Origin: Desulfovirgula thermocuniculi DSM 16036 | GTDB lineage: Bacteria > Bacillota > Desulfotomaculia > Desulfotomaculales > Desulfovirgulaceae | Direction: 5' to 3' | Length of the DNA stretch: 45,085 nt | Assembly (NCBI RefSeq): GCF_000429345.1 | Contig: NZ_AUBR01000027.1 | Coordinates: 1-45,085, forward strand | Shown here: in pieces, positions 35,622 to 43,640 of the stretch | How the letters are laid out: each line of letters begins with the position of its first letter | Numbering within the stretch: position 1 is the first letter of the stretch | Position numbers and translations under genes: made by a program | The notes under the pieces: generated by a model | The model's database searches: none | Told to the model about the DNA's origin: nothing | Seen by the model: only the letters and a program-made list of their open reading frames with translations

Positions 35622-36999
35622 AAATCTTGATTATATTCTTGGTGGCGGCGTGCCTGCTTATTCGCTAAATATTGTTTCCGGTTCCCCGGGCAGCGGAAAG
35701 ACGATATTCGTCCAGCACATCATATTTAATAACGCCAGAGATGGCCTTAGAAGCCTATACCTGACCACTATTTCGGAGTCACAACTAAAGATGATAAGGC
35801 ACCTTCAAGAGTTCTCTTTCTTCTCGCACGAATTGCTTGGAGACAAGATCATTTACGGAGATATGGGAGCTGTCCTGCGTAAAGAGGGAGCGAGCAGAGG
35901 GCTTGATTACCTGGTAGAACTGATTAAAAAATATTTGCCTAACATAGTAGTGATCGATAGCCTAAAGGTAATAAGGGATCTCTTCCCTGACGAAAAAGCT
36001 TTTAGAGCCTTCGTTTTTGAACTGGCTGCTCTTTTTTCAGTATGGGAGATTACTGCCTTTCTTGTTGGCGAGTACGAGGAGGAGGAGCTGACGCGGCTAA
36101 GCGAATTTGCCATAGCTGATGGGATTTTCCACCTTTATGGCCAAGAAGAAAAGCGGTTTCAAAAAAGGTACATGCGCATCCTGAAGATGAGGGGGACGAG
36201 TTTTCAGCAAGGCGAACACTTGTTTCAAATTAGCCCTTTGGGAATAGAAGTGTACCCGCGCCTGAGGCCGGGAGGTGAAGAACTTCAGTATGAAGTCAAG
36301 CGGGGACGAAAGAAATTTGGTATCCAAGGATTGGACGAAATGTTGTGTGGTGGTTTGTTAGAGGGGACGATCACCCTCATTTCCGGCGCTACGGGGGCTG
36401 GTAAAACTATATTTGCCCTTAAGTTTTTGCTGGAGGGAGTTCAAAGGGGAGAGAGGGGGGTGTTTCTCTCCTTTGAGGAGTCTGCGCTTCAACTTCAGCA
36501 TACTGCCCGCTATTTAGGGTGGAGTATAGATGGATATTTAGCAGATGGTCAGTTGGAAATAAAATTTATTTCACCCATAGAGCTGGACGTTGATAAACAC
36601 GCTTTTGAAATACTGGATATGATCAGAGAAAAAAAGGTGGAGAGATTTGTCATTGACAGCATCTCTTCTTTTGAGAGTAGCGTTTCTGATGTACAAAAGT
36701 ACAGGGATTACCTGTGGGCAATAGGACAACAGCTCAGGAGAGAACATGTCACCACCATCTTTACAGTGCTCAATGAGGATCTCTTTTCACCTCTTGTCGT
36801 TTCCAAAGCTCAGCTGTCTTTAATTGCCGATAATATAATCATCCTGCGCTACGTCGAACACAATTCTAGCGTCAAAAAAGTAATTGGGATTCTGAAAGCT
36901 CGGGGGAGTGATCATGATAAGTCTCTGAGGGAATACGAAATTACTGCCGAAGGGATAAGCATTCTCGGTAGGCTGGACAAAATGGACATGCTCAAATGA
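35596..36999 (+). CDS. KaiC-like double RecA-fold ATPase
   Basis: 467 aa with two KaiC/RadA-type domains. Domain 1 has Walker A SGSPGSGKTIF (about residue 28) and Walker B IVVIDSLKVI. Domain 2 (from about 235) has GIQGLDEMLCGGL, Walker A SGATGAGKTIF, the catalytic pair in FLSFEES, and VERFVIDSIS. In domain 1 the matching segment reads LTTISES and lacks the Glu-Glu pair, so it may hydrolyse ATP poorly. No kaiA or kaiB is nearby; such proteins in non-cyanobacteria usually serve signalling. GTG 35596 has AGGGGGG upstream. Confidence 0.9.
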   Translation: MERIKTGIKNLDYILGGGVPAYSLNIVSGSPGSGKTIFVQHIIFNNARDGLRSLYLTTISESQLKMIRHLQEFSFFSHELLGDKIIYGDMGAVLRKEGASRGLDYLVELIKKYLPNIVVIDSLKVIRDLFPDEKAFRAFVFELAALFSVWEITAFLVGEYEEEELTRLSEFAIADGIFHLYGQEEKRFQKRYMRILKMRGTSFQQGEHLFQISPLGIEVYPRLRPGGEELQYEVKRGRKKFGIQGLDEMLCGGLLEGTITLISGATGAGKTIFALKFLLEGVQRGERGVFLSFEESALQLQHTARYLGWSIDGYLADGQLEIKFISPIELDVDKHAFEILDMIREKKVERFVIDSISSFESSVSDVQKYRDYLWAIGQQLRREHVTTIFTVLNEDLFSPLVVSKAQLSLIADNIIILRYVEHNSSVKKVIGILKARGSDHDKSLREYEITAEGISILGRLDKMDMLK

Positions 37000-37010
37000 G
37001 GTGTTAATTG

Positions 37011-38429
37011 ATGCATCCCAATCTTTTCCTTAACATTTCTGTGAGATACTGGCAGGATTTTCAGGATACCCTAGCGAAAGCTATCAATGCAAACATCTAT
37101 ATCTTTGATGCGAATGTTACCCCTTTTTCCCACTTTAGTTTGCCTGTTGAAATATGCCAGGATGTCAATGGGGGAAAGGAGCCTCGCGACAATAAATGCA
37201 TGGATTTTTATAAGCTTGCTTGTGCATCTTTGGGGGAGAAAGATACGCTTGTATGCCCCTACGGGATTAAACTTTGCGCGTACCGTCTGGGGAGCCATAC
37301 CCAAAAGATAGGGTATCTTATAATTGCCCCTGCCAAGCATACAAACCTGTCGGATCGCGAAGAGGAAATTGCCTTTGTTACCAAGGCGCAAAACGTATAC
37401 AGGACCGTGAATGAAGTTTTCAATGCTATCTTAGAAAGAAACCTTTTGGGGTTAAGGAGACTGGAACTGAACAGCATTTATGAAATAAGCCGCCTGATGA
37501 CTTCGATTATTGAACTAGATAAGGTCTTAGAACTTATAACTAATTCACTGATAATAATTTACCAGGCCGATTTATGCTTTATTGGTCTCCGAGAAGGGGA
37601 TAAGATCAGGATAGCCCATGGTAAAGGTGTACGCGGCAGCAACCTGCTGATTGGGAAAGAGTGGCCTCTGGTTCACCCAGTAATCGAACAAGTTTCTTCC
37701 CAGATTGAACCGACCATTTTGCATATCGGCGAACTAAAGGGGTTGCCAGGCTTTAATGATGTGGAAATTATTTCTATCTCTCAAGTTATAATCTATCCAC
37801 TCTGGACAGCACTGGGCCTGGTGGGGTTACTGGGCATAGCGACTCCTGCTTCCCTGGATGACATCGGCTATAGAAACCTACAGATATACACGAATTTTGC
37901 CGCAGTTGCCTTGGCCAATGCTACCCTCATCCGACGCCTGGAAAAGGAGGCCACAACCGATTTCTTGACCGGTTTTCTCAACAAACGTGCTTTGCAGGAT
38001 GTGCTGGCTGTTGAGTTGCAAAGGGCAGCCAGATATGGTTATCAATTGTCGGTAATTTTCCTAGACATAGATGGTTTCAAGGCTTATAACGATACTTACG
38101 GTCACTTGGCAGGCGATGTGGTATTACAGAAGGTGGCAGAGTTAATAAAAAACTCAATCAGGGTTACAGACATTGCATGCCGCTACGGAGGTGAAGAGTT
38201 TTTACTTATACTTCCGGGAACAAAGGGGGAAGATGCCGCAAGGGTAGCAGATAGAATACGCAGGTCTGTAGAAAATTACCCCTTCCCACATCGCCAGATA
38301 ACAGTAAGCCTGGGTGTTACCTCAGCGAAAAAAAATGACTCCGTTGACATGCTACTTGCAAGAGCGGATCAGGCCTGTTATCAGGCCAAGGAATTGGGAA
38401 AGAACCGCATTTATTTAGACCCGTCTTAG
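37011..38429 (+). CDS. diguanylate cyclase with PocR-like and GAF sensor domains
   Basis: 472 aa. About residues 1-150 form a PocR-like ligand-binding domain with conserved cysteines (KCMDFYKLAC, LVCPYGIKLC). A GAF domain covers about 160-310. The GGDEF domain has DFLTGFLNKRAL, FLDIDGFKAYNDTYGH and the active site RYGGEEF. RVTD five residues ahead is the inhibitory c-di-GMP site (RxxD). So it should make c-di-GMP with product inhibition. ATG 37011 lies 8 nt after GAGGTG. It is the last gene of the AT-rich island. Confidence 0.9.
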   Translation: MHPNLFLNISVRYWQDFQDTLAKAINANIYIFDANVTPFSHFSLPVEICQDVNGGKEPRDNKCMDFYKLACASLGEKDTLVCPYGIKLCAYRLGSHTQKIGYLIIAPAKHTNLSDREEEIAFVTKAQNVYRTVNEVFNAILERNLLGLRRLELNSIYEISRLMTSIIELDKVLELITNSLIIIYQADLCFIGLREGDKIRIAHGKGVRGSNLLIGKEWPLVHPVIEQVSSQIEPTILHIGELKGLPGFNDVEIISISQVIIYPLWTALGLVGLLGIATPASLDDIGYRNLQIYTNFAAVALANATLIRRLEKEATTDFLTGFLNKRALQDVLAVELQRAARYGYQLSVIFLDIDGFKAYNDTYGHLAGDVVLQKVAELIKNSIRVTDIACRYGGEEFLLILPGTKGEDAARVADRIRRSVENYPFPHRQITVSLGVTSAKKNDSVDMLLARADQACYQAKELGKNRIYLDPS

Positions 38430-38463
38430 TGTATTATTTGGCGCACGCACAAGGTTGCTTTTC

Positions 38464-39819
38464 TCAGGTAAAGAGGCTTGTTACTAGTCCTAGGGCACGA
38501 GCTAGCTGTGCAACTAGCGTGCAGGCCAGGCAGGCGGTGGCCAGGGGTATGAGCACCGCCCAGCACACCCACCTGAGGCTCCCCGTTTCCCGGTAAATGG
38601 TAACCAGCGTGGTGCCGCAGGGGAAGTGCAGCAGGGAAAAGAGCATGTAGCAGAGGGCGGTCAGGTGCGTCCAGCCGTGCTCCTCCAGCACCGCTTTCAG
38701 CCCGGCTAGGCTCTCCGCTTCCACCATGGTTCCGGCAGAAAGGTAACAGGCCAGCAGGACGGGGAGGACGATTTCATTGGCAGGCCACCCCAGCACAAAG
38801 GCCAGGAGGATGAAGCCGTCCAGCCCCATCACGCGGGCCAGGGGGTCGAGCGCCGCTGCCGCCTTGGCGGCAAGCCCGCTGGCGGACAGCACCCAGAGCA
38901 GCGCGCCCGCCGGTGCGGCAACGGTTACGGCCCGCACGAGCACGAGGGCCGTGCGGTCGAGCAGGGAACGCAGGAGCACACGCCCCACCTGCGGCTTGCG
39001 GAAGGGCGGCAACTCCAGCACGAAATAACTGGGGAGCCCCTTGAGGAAGGTGCGGGAGAGGAGGTAACAGACCCCTAGGGTAATGGCACACCCTCCCAGC
39101 ACCAGGGCGCACAGGAGCAGGGAAGCGGCAAGCCCCCCGCCGGCAAAAAGGGCGGCCAGGGCCATGAGAGTGGGGAGTCGCCCGTTGCAGGGGGTAAAGA
39201 CGTTGGTCAGGATGGCTAGGAGCCTTTCGCGCGGCGCCTCGATAATGCGGCAGGCCGTAACCCCCACGGCATTGCAGCCAAAGCCCATGGCCATGGTTAA
39301 GGCCTGCTTGCCGTGGGCGCCTGTTGCCCTGAAGAGGCGGTCCAGGTTAAAGGCCACCCGGGGAAGATAACCCACGTCTTCCAGAAGAGCGAAGAGGGAA
39401 AAGAAAATGGCCATGGGGGGAAGCATAACCGCCACTACCCAGCTCACGGTACGGTAAATTCCCTCCACCAGTATCCCCTGCAGCCACAGAGGGGCGTTGA
39501 GCCCGCCCAGGAAAGCCAGAATCTGCTTTTCCCCCCAGGAGAATAGCCGCGCCAGTGCTTCTGAGGGGTAGTTCGTTCCCACCAGCGTCAACCAGAAGAT
39601 AAAGGCCAGCAGGGCGGTCATAAGGAGAAAGCCCGTGCGGCGGGAGGTAAGGAAATCGTCCAGCTTGCGTTCCAGGTACCTGAGTGCCCGGCTGTCCTCC
39701 TCTTCTGTTACTTTGGTGGCTCTGTTGGCAATGGCCTCTGCCTCCCTGAACAGGGCCGCTGCTACGCGCTCCTGGAGGTCAGCGGGGCTTTTACACGGGG
39801 CAGTATTTAAAGCGCTCAA
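38464..39819 (-). CDS. feoB: FeoB membrane part (separate gene)
   Basis: 451 aa carrying the ferrous-iron permease core: two Gate (nucleoside recognition) domains around the FeoB C domain. FeoB motifs: MLPPMAIFFSLFALLEDVGYLPR, GFGCNAVGVTACR and FTPCNGRLPTL. The N terminus (ERKLDDFLTSRRTGF) matches the linker that normally follows the G domain. TTG 39819 is preceded by GGGGAGGGGAGC about 7 nt away and overlaps the G-domain gene by 29 nt. Together the two parts give about 678 aa, the length of a full FeoB. Confidence 0.88.
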   Translation of the reverse strand: MSALNTAPCKSPADLQERVAAALFREAEAIANRATKVTEEEDSRALRYLERKLDDFLTSRRTGFLLMTALLAFIFWLTLVGTNYPSEALARLFSWGEKQILAFLGGLNAPLWLQGILVEGIYRTVSWVVAVMLPPMAIFFSLFALLEDVGYLPRVAFNLDRLFRATGAHGKQALTMAMGFGCNAVGVTACRIIEAPRERLLAILTNVFTPCNGRLPTLMALAALFAGGGLAASLLLCALVLGGCAITLGVCYLLSRTFLKGLPSYFVLELPPFRKPQVGRVLLRSLLDRTALVLVRAVTVAAPAGALLWVLSASGLAAKAAAALDPLARVMGLDGFILLAFVLGWPANEIVLPVLLACYLSAGTMVEAESLAGLKAVLEEHGWTHLTALCYMLFSLLHFPCGTTLVTIYRETGSLRWVCWAVLIPLATACLACTLVAQLARALGLVTSLFT

Positions 39820-40474
39820 CCCAGCTCCCCTCCCCGGGTTTTTGCTGGCCGAGCAGCGCTTCCAGGGCCAGCCAGCGTGTACCACTCATGAAGGCAAGTT
39901 GCTCTTCAATGTCGGGGTCATATTTCACCCTGCGCGGACAAACGCTTATCTCCCCCCTGGCCAGGGCGTCGATTTTCCCCTTTAGTTCCTGCAGGCCCAG
40001 GCCCTGCCGGGCCGCCGCCGCCACCACCGGTACCCCCAGTTCCTCCTCCAGCGCGCGCACGTCCACGCAAATGCCCCTGCGGCGTGCGTCATCGAGCATG
40101 TTGAGGCAGACCACCACCTTGCCGGTAATTTCCAGCACCTGCAGTACGAGGTAGAGGTTTCTTTCCAGGCGGCCGGCGTCGGCCACGACCACCGTTACAT
40201 GGGGACGGCCGGAGAGCAGAAAGTCCCTGGTTATCTTCTCCTCCGGCGAGCCGGCCCGAAGCGAGTAGGTCCCGGGCAGGTCCACCAGAAGATACTTCTG
40301 CGCCCCCACGCGGAAAGTTCCCCTGGCGATGCTCACGGTCTTCCCTGGCCAGTTCCCGGTGTGCTGTTTTAGGCCGGTGAGGGCGTTAAAGATGGTGCTC
40401 TTGCCCGTGTTGGGGTTACCTACCAGGGCCACCACGCCGTCAGTCTTCGGGCGGTTGTCCTGCGGAAAGGTCAT
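39791..40474 (-). CDS. feoB: FeoB G-protein part (separate gene)
   Basis: 227 aa GTPase domain of FeoB. G1 ALVGNPNTGKSTIFN, G2 region HTGNWPGKTV (FeoB type), G3 VDLPGTYSL, G4 NMLD. The C-terminal part is the start of the helical regulatory domain, and the gene stops inside it. ATG 40474 overlaps the feoA stop (ATGA) and has GAGGTG about 8 nt upstream; ATG 40480 is too near. Confidence 0.9.
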   Translation of the reverse strand: MTFPQDNRPKTDGVVALVGNPNTGKSTIFNALTGLKQHTGNWPGKTVSIARGTFRVGAQKYLLVDLPGTYSLRAGSPEEKITRDFLLSGRPHVTVVVADAGRLERNLYLVLQVLEITGKVVVCLNMLDDARRRGICVDVRALEEELGVPVVAAAARQGLGLQELKGKIDALARGEISVCPRRVKYDPDIEEQLAFMSGTRWLALEALLGQQKPGEGSWVERFKYCPV

Positions 40475-40734
40475 GGGCATGCACCTCGCCGTTGGTCCCC
40501 GGGCAACACTTCCACCAGCACGAGGTCGGCATCTTTGGAGCGCAGGGCTACTAGCGCCCCGCGGACGCAAAAGGCAACAGGATCACCCAGGGGGCTGCGC
40601 CGCACCGCCTCCACCGTTGTCCCCGGCACAAAGCCGAGATCCAACAGGCGGAACTTGAGCGGGCCTTCCCCCAAAAGGCGCCTCACCTCTGCCTTTTGCC
40701 CTGGGGGCAGGCGGGACAAGGGTACCTCTTTCAC
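40471..40734 (-). CDS. feoA: ferrous iron transport protein FeoA
   Basis: 87 aa SH3-like domain: PLSRLPPGQKAEVRRLL, RLLDLGFVPGTTVEAVRRSPLGDP, then VALRSKDADLVLVE. FeoA is needed for FeoB function. The GTG start has GGGAG about 10 nt upstream. It is first of the three-gene feo operon. The upstream 140 nt contain TTTTGACAGTTTACATTGTA but no metal-regulator box that I can name with confidence. Confidence 0.93.
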   Translation of the reverse strand: MKEVPLSRLPPGQKAEVRRLLGEGPLKFRLLDLGFVPGTTVEAVRRSPLGDPVAFCVRGALVALRSKDADLVLVEVLPGDQRRGACP

Positions 40735-40876
40735 CTCTTCCGCTCCCCTTTTAGAGCAACTTTTGACAGTTTACATTGTATGGGTAGGTGCCGATTTTAG
40801 TTACTTTAAAAAGCACTTTTTCTCAACTTGCCTGGCGGCGGTTTTCGGGTTATTCTTTTGCTGGGGGTGGGCGAAA

Positions 40877-41482
40877 TTGCAAAAAGAGCTGGAGCTGCTG
40901 CGCAGGTTTGCCTCCGCCATCATGGAGGCGGAGCGCGCCCTGAAGTCGGCCGACCTGACCAGGGCTGCCGCCGGGTCATGGCGCAAGCAGGAAGAAAGGG
41001 CCCTGGCGGCCCTTAAGCGCCTGAAATATACCGGCGCCGAGTGCTTTGCCGGCCTGCGGGGTGGCTGGGTGGAAGAAGTAGGGGATGGCCCCGCCACCGT
41101 GCTGTGGGCCATCTGGCCGGAACCCGATGCCCTGCGCGGCTGGGCCTTCATGACCTCCCCGGACCTGGCGGCTTTTGCCGAGGATCCCGGCAGCCTCATG
41201 CCCGGCGGCCACGGGGCCATTGAAGGGGGGACCGTGTTCCTCGGGTGGGCCCCGGAAACCGGGACGTGGTCGTTTGTGAGCCGCTATGTGACGGCCAGCG
41301 GGCTTCTCGGCAAGATGGTGGTCTGGGGCCTCACGCGCAGAGGCTACCGCCCCCTCACCCTGCGCAAGACGGAAAACCTCCTGGAGGTACTGCGGGACCC
41401 CCGGGCGGCGCGCGAGTTGCTGCGGGGAATGCGCGTGGTACCCCTGGAGGCCATAAAGACCATAAGAGCGCTAAACGGCTAA
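40877..41482 (+). CDS. hypothetical protein, function unknown
   Basis: 201 aa, not recognised. It has a helical, charged N terminus and a middle region rich in Trp and Gly (GGWVEEVGDGPATVLWAIWPEP, WAFMTSPDLAAFAEDP). There is no clear membrane span within the annotated part. TTG 40877 has a strong GGGGGTGGG about 7 nt upstream. The open frame continues upstream through a hydrophobic stretch (CLAAVFGLFFCWGWA) that would make a membrane anchor, but no usual start codon lies there; a CTG start cannot be excluded. A terminator follows. Confidence 0.65.
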   Translation: MQKELELLRRFASAIMEAERALKSADLTRAAAGSWRKQEERALAALKRLKYTGAECFAGLRGGWVEEVGDGPATVLWAIWPEPDALRGWAFMTSPDLAAFAEDPGSLMPGGHGAIEGGTVFLGWAPETGTWSFVSRYVTASGLLGKMVVWGLTRRGYRPLTLRKTENLLEVLRDPRAARELLRGMRVVPLEAIKTIRALNG

Positions 41483-41518
41483 GCGCTGCGGCAGCCGGTT
41501 TTGGAGACATGAAAAGGG

Positions 41519-41562
41519 CGCGGCCCGGCGGGATGCAGGGTAGCCGGGCCGCGTGTTTAAAA
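41519..41562 (+). terminator. Rho-independent terminator between converging genes
   Basis: Perfect 11-bp stem CGCGGCCCGGC (41519-41529) / GCCGGGCCGCG (41543-41553) with a 13-nt loop and TGTTTAAAA. A second, 8-bp hairpin AAGGCTTC / GAAGCCTT (41601-41623) directly follows the stop of the methyl-accepting protein on the minus strand. Confidence 0.75.
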
Positions 41563-41623
41563 GGCTTTTGGGCTGCCGCCTGCTTTTTAGCCGGCACGGG
41601 AAGGCTTCACAACAGGAAGCCTT

Positions 41624-43108
41624 TCACCGGTGCAACACCGTAATGTCCGCCGCCAGCACGCCGGTAACCCTGCCGCTTTCGTCCTTAATGGGCACCGAGA
41701 AGGTGCGGCAGGGCCGGCGGGTAATGGCCGAGACGTAGACCGAGGAAATGTACTCTTCTCCCTGCATGGCTTTTTGCCACCAGGGCCGGATGCGGGCGTT
41801 GGCCAGGGCGGCGGGCGGCTGGGAAAAGATGAAGGTGCCGTCGCCGCGGTTTGAATATACGGCCTCTACCTCCGGCGTTTTGGATAACCACTCCCCCAGG
41901 ATGGTGCGGCGGCTTTCCGGGTCCAGGCTACGGATCTCCCTGCGGCGGGCAATCTCCCTGAGGGCGCCCAGCACATTTTCACCTTCCTCCGGCTCACCAC
42001 CGTCCCCCGCGCCGTTTTCCTTGCCCGGCCAGTTTATCCCGTTGGCGGCATTTTGGGCCACCAGTTCGGCCACGCCGGTGAGCATTTCGCCTACCTTTTG
42101 CAGGCTGGAGAAACTGCCTTCGAGGACTTCCACTGCCGCTTCCAGCTCCTGTAGGTATCCGCTGATCTCCGCATGGGCTTCGTTAACCCTGTGGCTTATG
42201 GAGGCCACTTCTTCTGCGAGGCAGGCGATGCTCTCCTTTACCCGGCCGGTTTCCCGTATCCCCGCGGTTATGTTTTCCCTACCCATGGTAATGCGCGAAA
42301 CTACCCGCGCCATCTTGCCCTTTATTTCCTGCAGCACAAGGGCCGTCTGCTCCACGGCCTGCTGGGTTCGCTCCGAGAGTTTTTTAACTTCCGCGGCCAC
42401 AATGGAGAACCCACGCCCGTGTTCTCCCGCCCGTGCCGCCTCGATGGCGGCGTTTAAGGAGAGCAGCCGCGTGTGCTGGGAGATCTGTCCGATGTTGGCC
42501 ACGATCTCGTCCACCTGGCTGACGGCGGAGTTCAGCGCGGCAATCTCCCCGGCAACCTCCGTAGAATCGGCGCAGATCCTGTCAAGGGCCGCCACGGCCT
42601 CCTGCAGGGTGTCCTGGCACTTGCCCACCGACCGGCGGTTTTCGGCAACCTCTTGTGTCAGCTCACGGCTTAAATTGGAGATGGCCTGCGCGGCCTTCTG
42701 GAGGTTGTGGAAGACGGCCACGGCTTCCCGTGCACCCTGCGTTACCAGGGACATCTGCTCCACGGCGGAGGACACCTGGCTGGCCGTTACCTGGTAGTCC
42801 CACTTGAGGGCACGCAGACCGTCGGTGAGTTCTTTTATTTTCCGGTACGCCTCCCGGAACTCCGGAGGGACGGTGCCGCCTGTTTCCCCGCCGTTCCCCG
42901 CTTCTCCGATACTGCGGGCCAGAGCCTGCGCCGTGCGGCTAAGCTCCCTGCGGTTAAAGAGCAAGGCTACGGTCGCTGCCGCCGCGGCGGCCAGCGAGGC
43001 GCTGCCCACGGCAGCGGCGGGGTTTTGGACCCAGGGCACCCAGATGAAGCCGAGGGAGCTGCCGAGGATAAACGCCCCCGCAAACGCCACCCGTTCCAGT
43101 TTTCCCAT
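41624..43108 (-). CDS. methyl-accepting chemotaxis-type protein with C-terminal sensor-like domain
   Basis: 494 aa. Two N-terminal hydrophobic segments with a very short external loop, then a helical region and the MCP signalling core (IGQISQHTRLLSLNAAIEAARAGEHGRGFSIVA in outline). After it, a low-complexity linker (GKENGAGDGGEPEEGE) leads to a C-terminal domain of about 110 residues with PWWQKAMQGEEYISSVYVS and FSVPIKDESGRVTGVLAADI, which resembles a Cache/PAS sensor. Normal receptors place the sensor at the N terminus outside the cell; here it would be cytoplasmic. ATG 43108 is the best start, with a weak ACAGGT site. Confidence 0.88.
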   Translation of the reverse strand: MGKLERVAFAGAFILGSSLGFIWVPWVQNPAAAVGSASLAAAAAATVALLFNRRELSRTAQALARSIGEAGNGGETGGTVPPEFREAYRKIKELTDGLRALKWDYQVTASQVSSAVEQMSLVTQGAREAVAVFHNLQKAAQAISNLSRELTQEVAENRRSVGKCQDTLQEAVAALDRICADSTEVAGEIAALNSAVSQVDEIVANIGQISQHTRLLSLNAAIEAARAGEHGRGFSIVAAEVKKLSERTQQAVEQTALVLQEIKGKMARVVSRITMGRENITAGIRETGRVKESIACLAEEVASISHRVNEAHAEISGYLQELEAAVEVLEGSFSSLQKVGEMLTGVAELVAQNAANGINWPGKENGAGDGGEPEEGENVLGALREIARRREIRSLDPESRRTILGEWLSKTPEVEAVYSNRGDGTFIFSQPPAALANARIRPWWQKAMQGEEYISSVYVSAITRRPCRTFSVPIKDESGRVTGVLAADITVLHR

Positions 43109-43123
43109 AAGACCTGTTTCATT

Positions 43124-43166
43124 TTTGCTATCAAGTTCTATCAGAAGATAGTGCCTTGATAGCAAA
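43124..43166. repeat. 43-nt inverted repeat upstream of the methyl-accepting gene
   Basis: TTTGCTATCAAG (43124-43135) and CTTGATAGCAAA (43155-43166) are perfect 12-bp complements. Inside them CTATC and GATAG pair around a 4-nt loop. It begins 16 nt upstream of ATG 43108. It could be a repressor operator, an mRNA hairpin, or a trace of a mobile element; the AT-rich arms and lack of a T tail argue against a terminator. Confidence 0.85.
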
Positions 43167-43200
43167 GCAGGCCGAAAGTTCACGCTCTTCGAGAGGCCGG

Positions 43201-43640
43201 GTTGAACCCGCCCATCCGGCTGGCAGGATGAGCGGACCGCGGGCTTCTGGAGTCCCGCCCGAAACAGTCACCCTCGGTCCGGAGGCGTCATCCGGCAGGT
43301 CGGTCCCACCGTCTTCCCTCCTGCGGCTTGCGGCTTCCAAACGGCGGGGTGGTTCTGACGCCCCGCCTGCAAGGGCTCCCACCCGGAAGGCCGGAAACCG
43401 CTTGCCAGCCCCCCAGAGCAGCGTCTGCCGCGCACCCCAGAAGGACCACCCGGCGGTGCTCAGGGTTTCTTGCCCTTCATCGTCAAAGCCCGCCTTCGCG
43501 TGCACCCCAAGCCAGCCAGCGCACGTTCCGGCGGCGCTTTCTCCCGCCGGGCCGCTTCCCGGCCCACACGCCCCGGGACATCCGGAGCAAAACAACCGCG
43601 GCCCAAAGGACTAGACCGCGCTGCTTTCGAAATAGCGACG
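43201..43640 (-). ncRNA. candidate TnpB guide (omega) RNA region
   Basis: About 410 nt downstream of the tnpB stop, extending slightly into its 3' end. It holds no supportable gene but much pairing potential: GGCGGGG / CCCCGCC (43343-43367), CCGGA / TCCGG (43279-43295) and, at its far end, a 10-bp hairpin with one mismatch (43208-43235). On the tnpB strand that hairpin is followed by GTTCAAC and then flanking DNA, which would be the guide. TnpB guide RNAs are known to be encoded at the 3' end of the element in this way. The limits are estimates. Confidence 0.4.

Noticed and set aside
35596-36999. A circadian clock locus
   Set aside because: Only a KaiC-like ATPase is present; no kaiA or kaiB, and the neighbours are signalling genes.
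39791-39819. FeoB as a broken gene
   Set aside because: The downstream part has a good ribosome binding site and TTG start, and both domains are complete.
40763-40768. TTGACA as -35 of a plus-strand promoter for the unknown gene
   Set aside because: No acceptable -10 at 15-19 bp; may be chance or part of a regulator site for feoA.
43131-43595. 154-codon minus-strand frame in the non-coding right end of the element
   Set aside because: Low-complexity Gly/Arg/Pro-rich translation, no family likeness, and it lies over predicted RNA hairpins.
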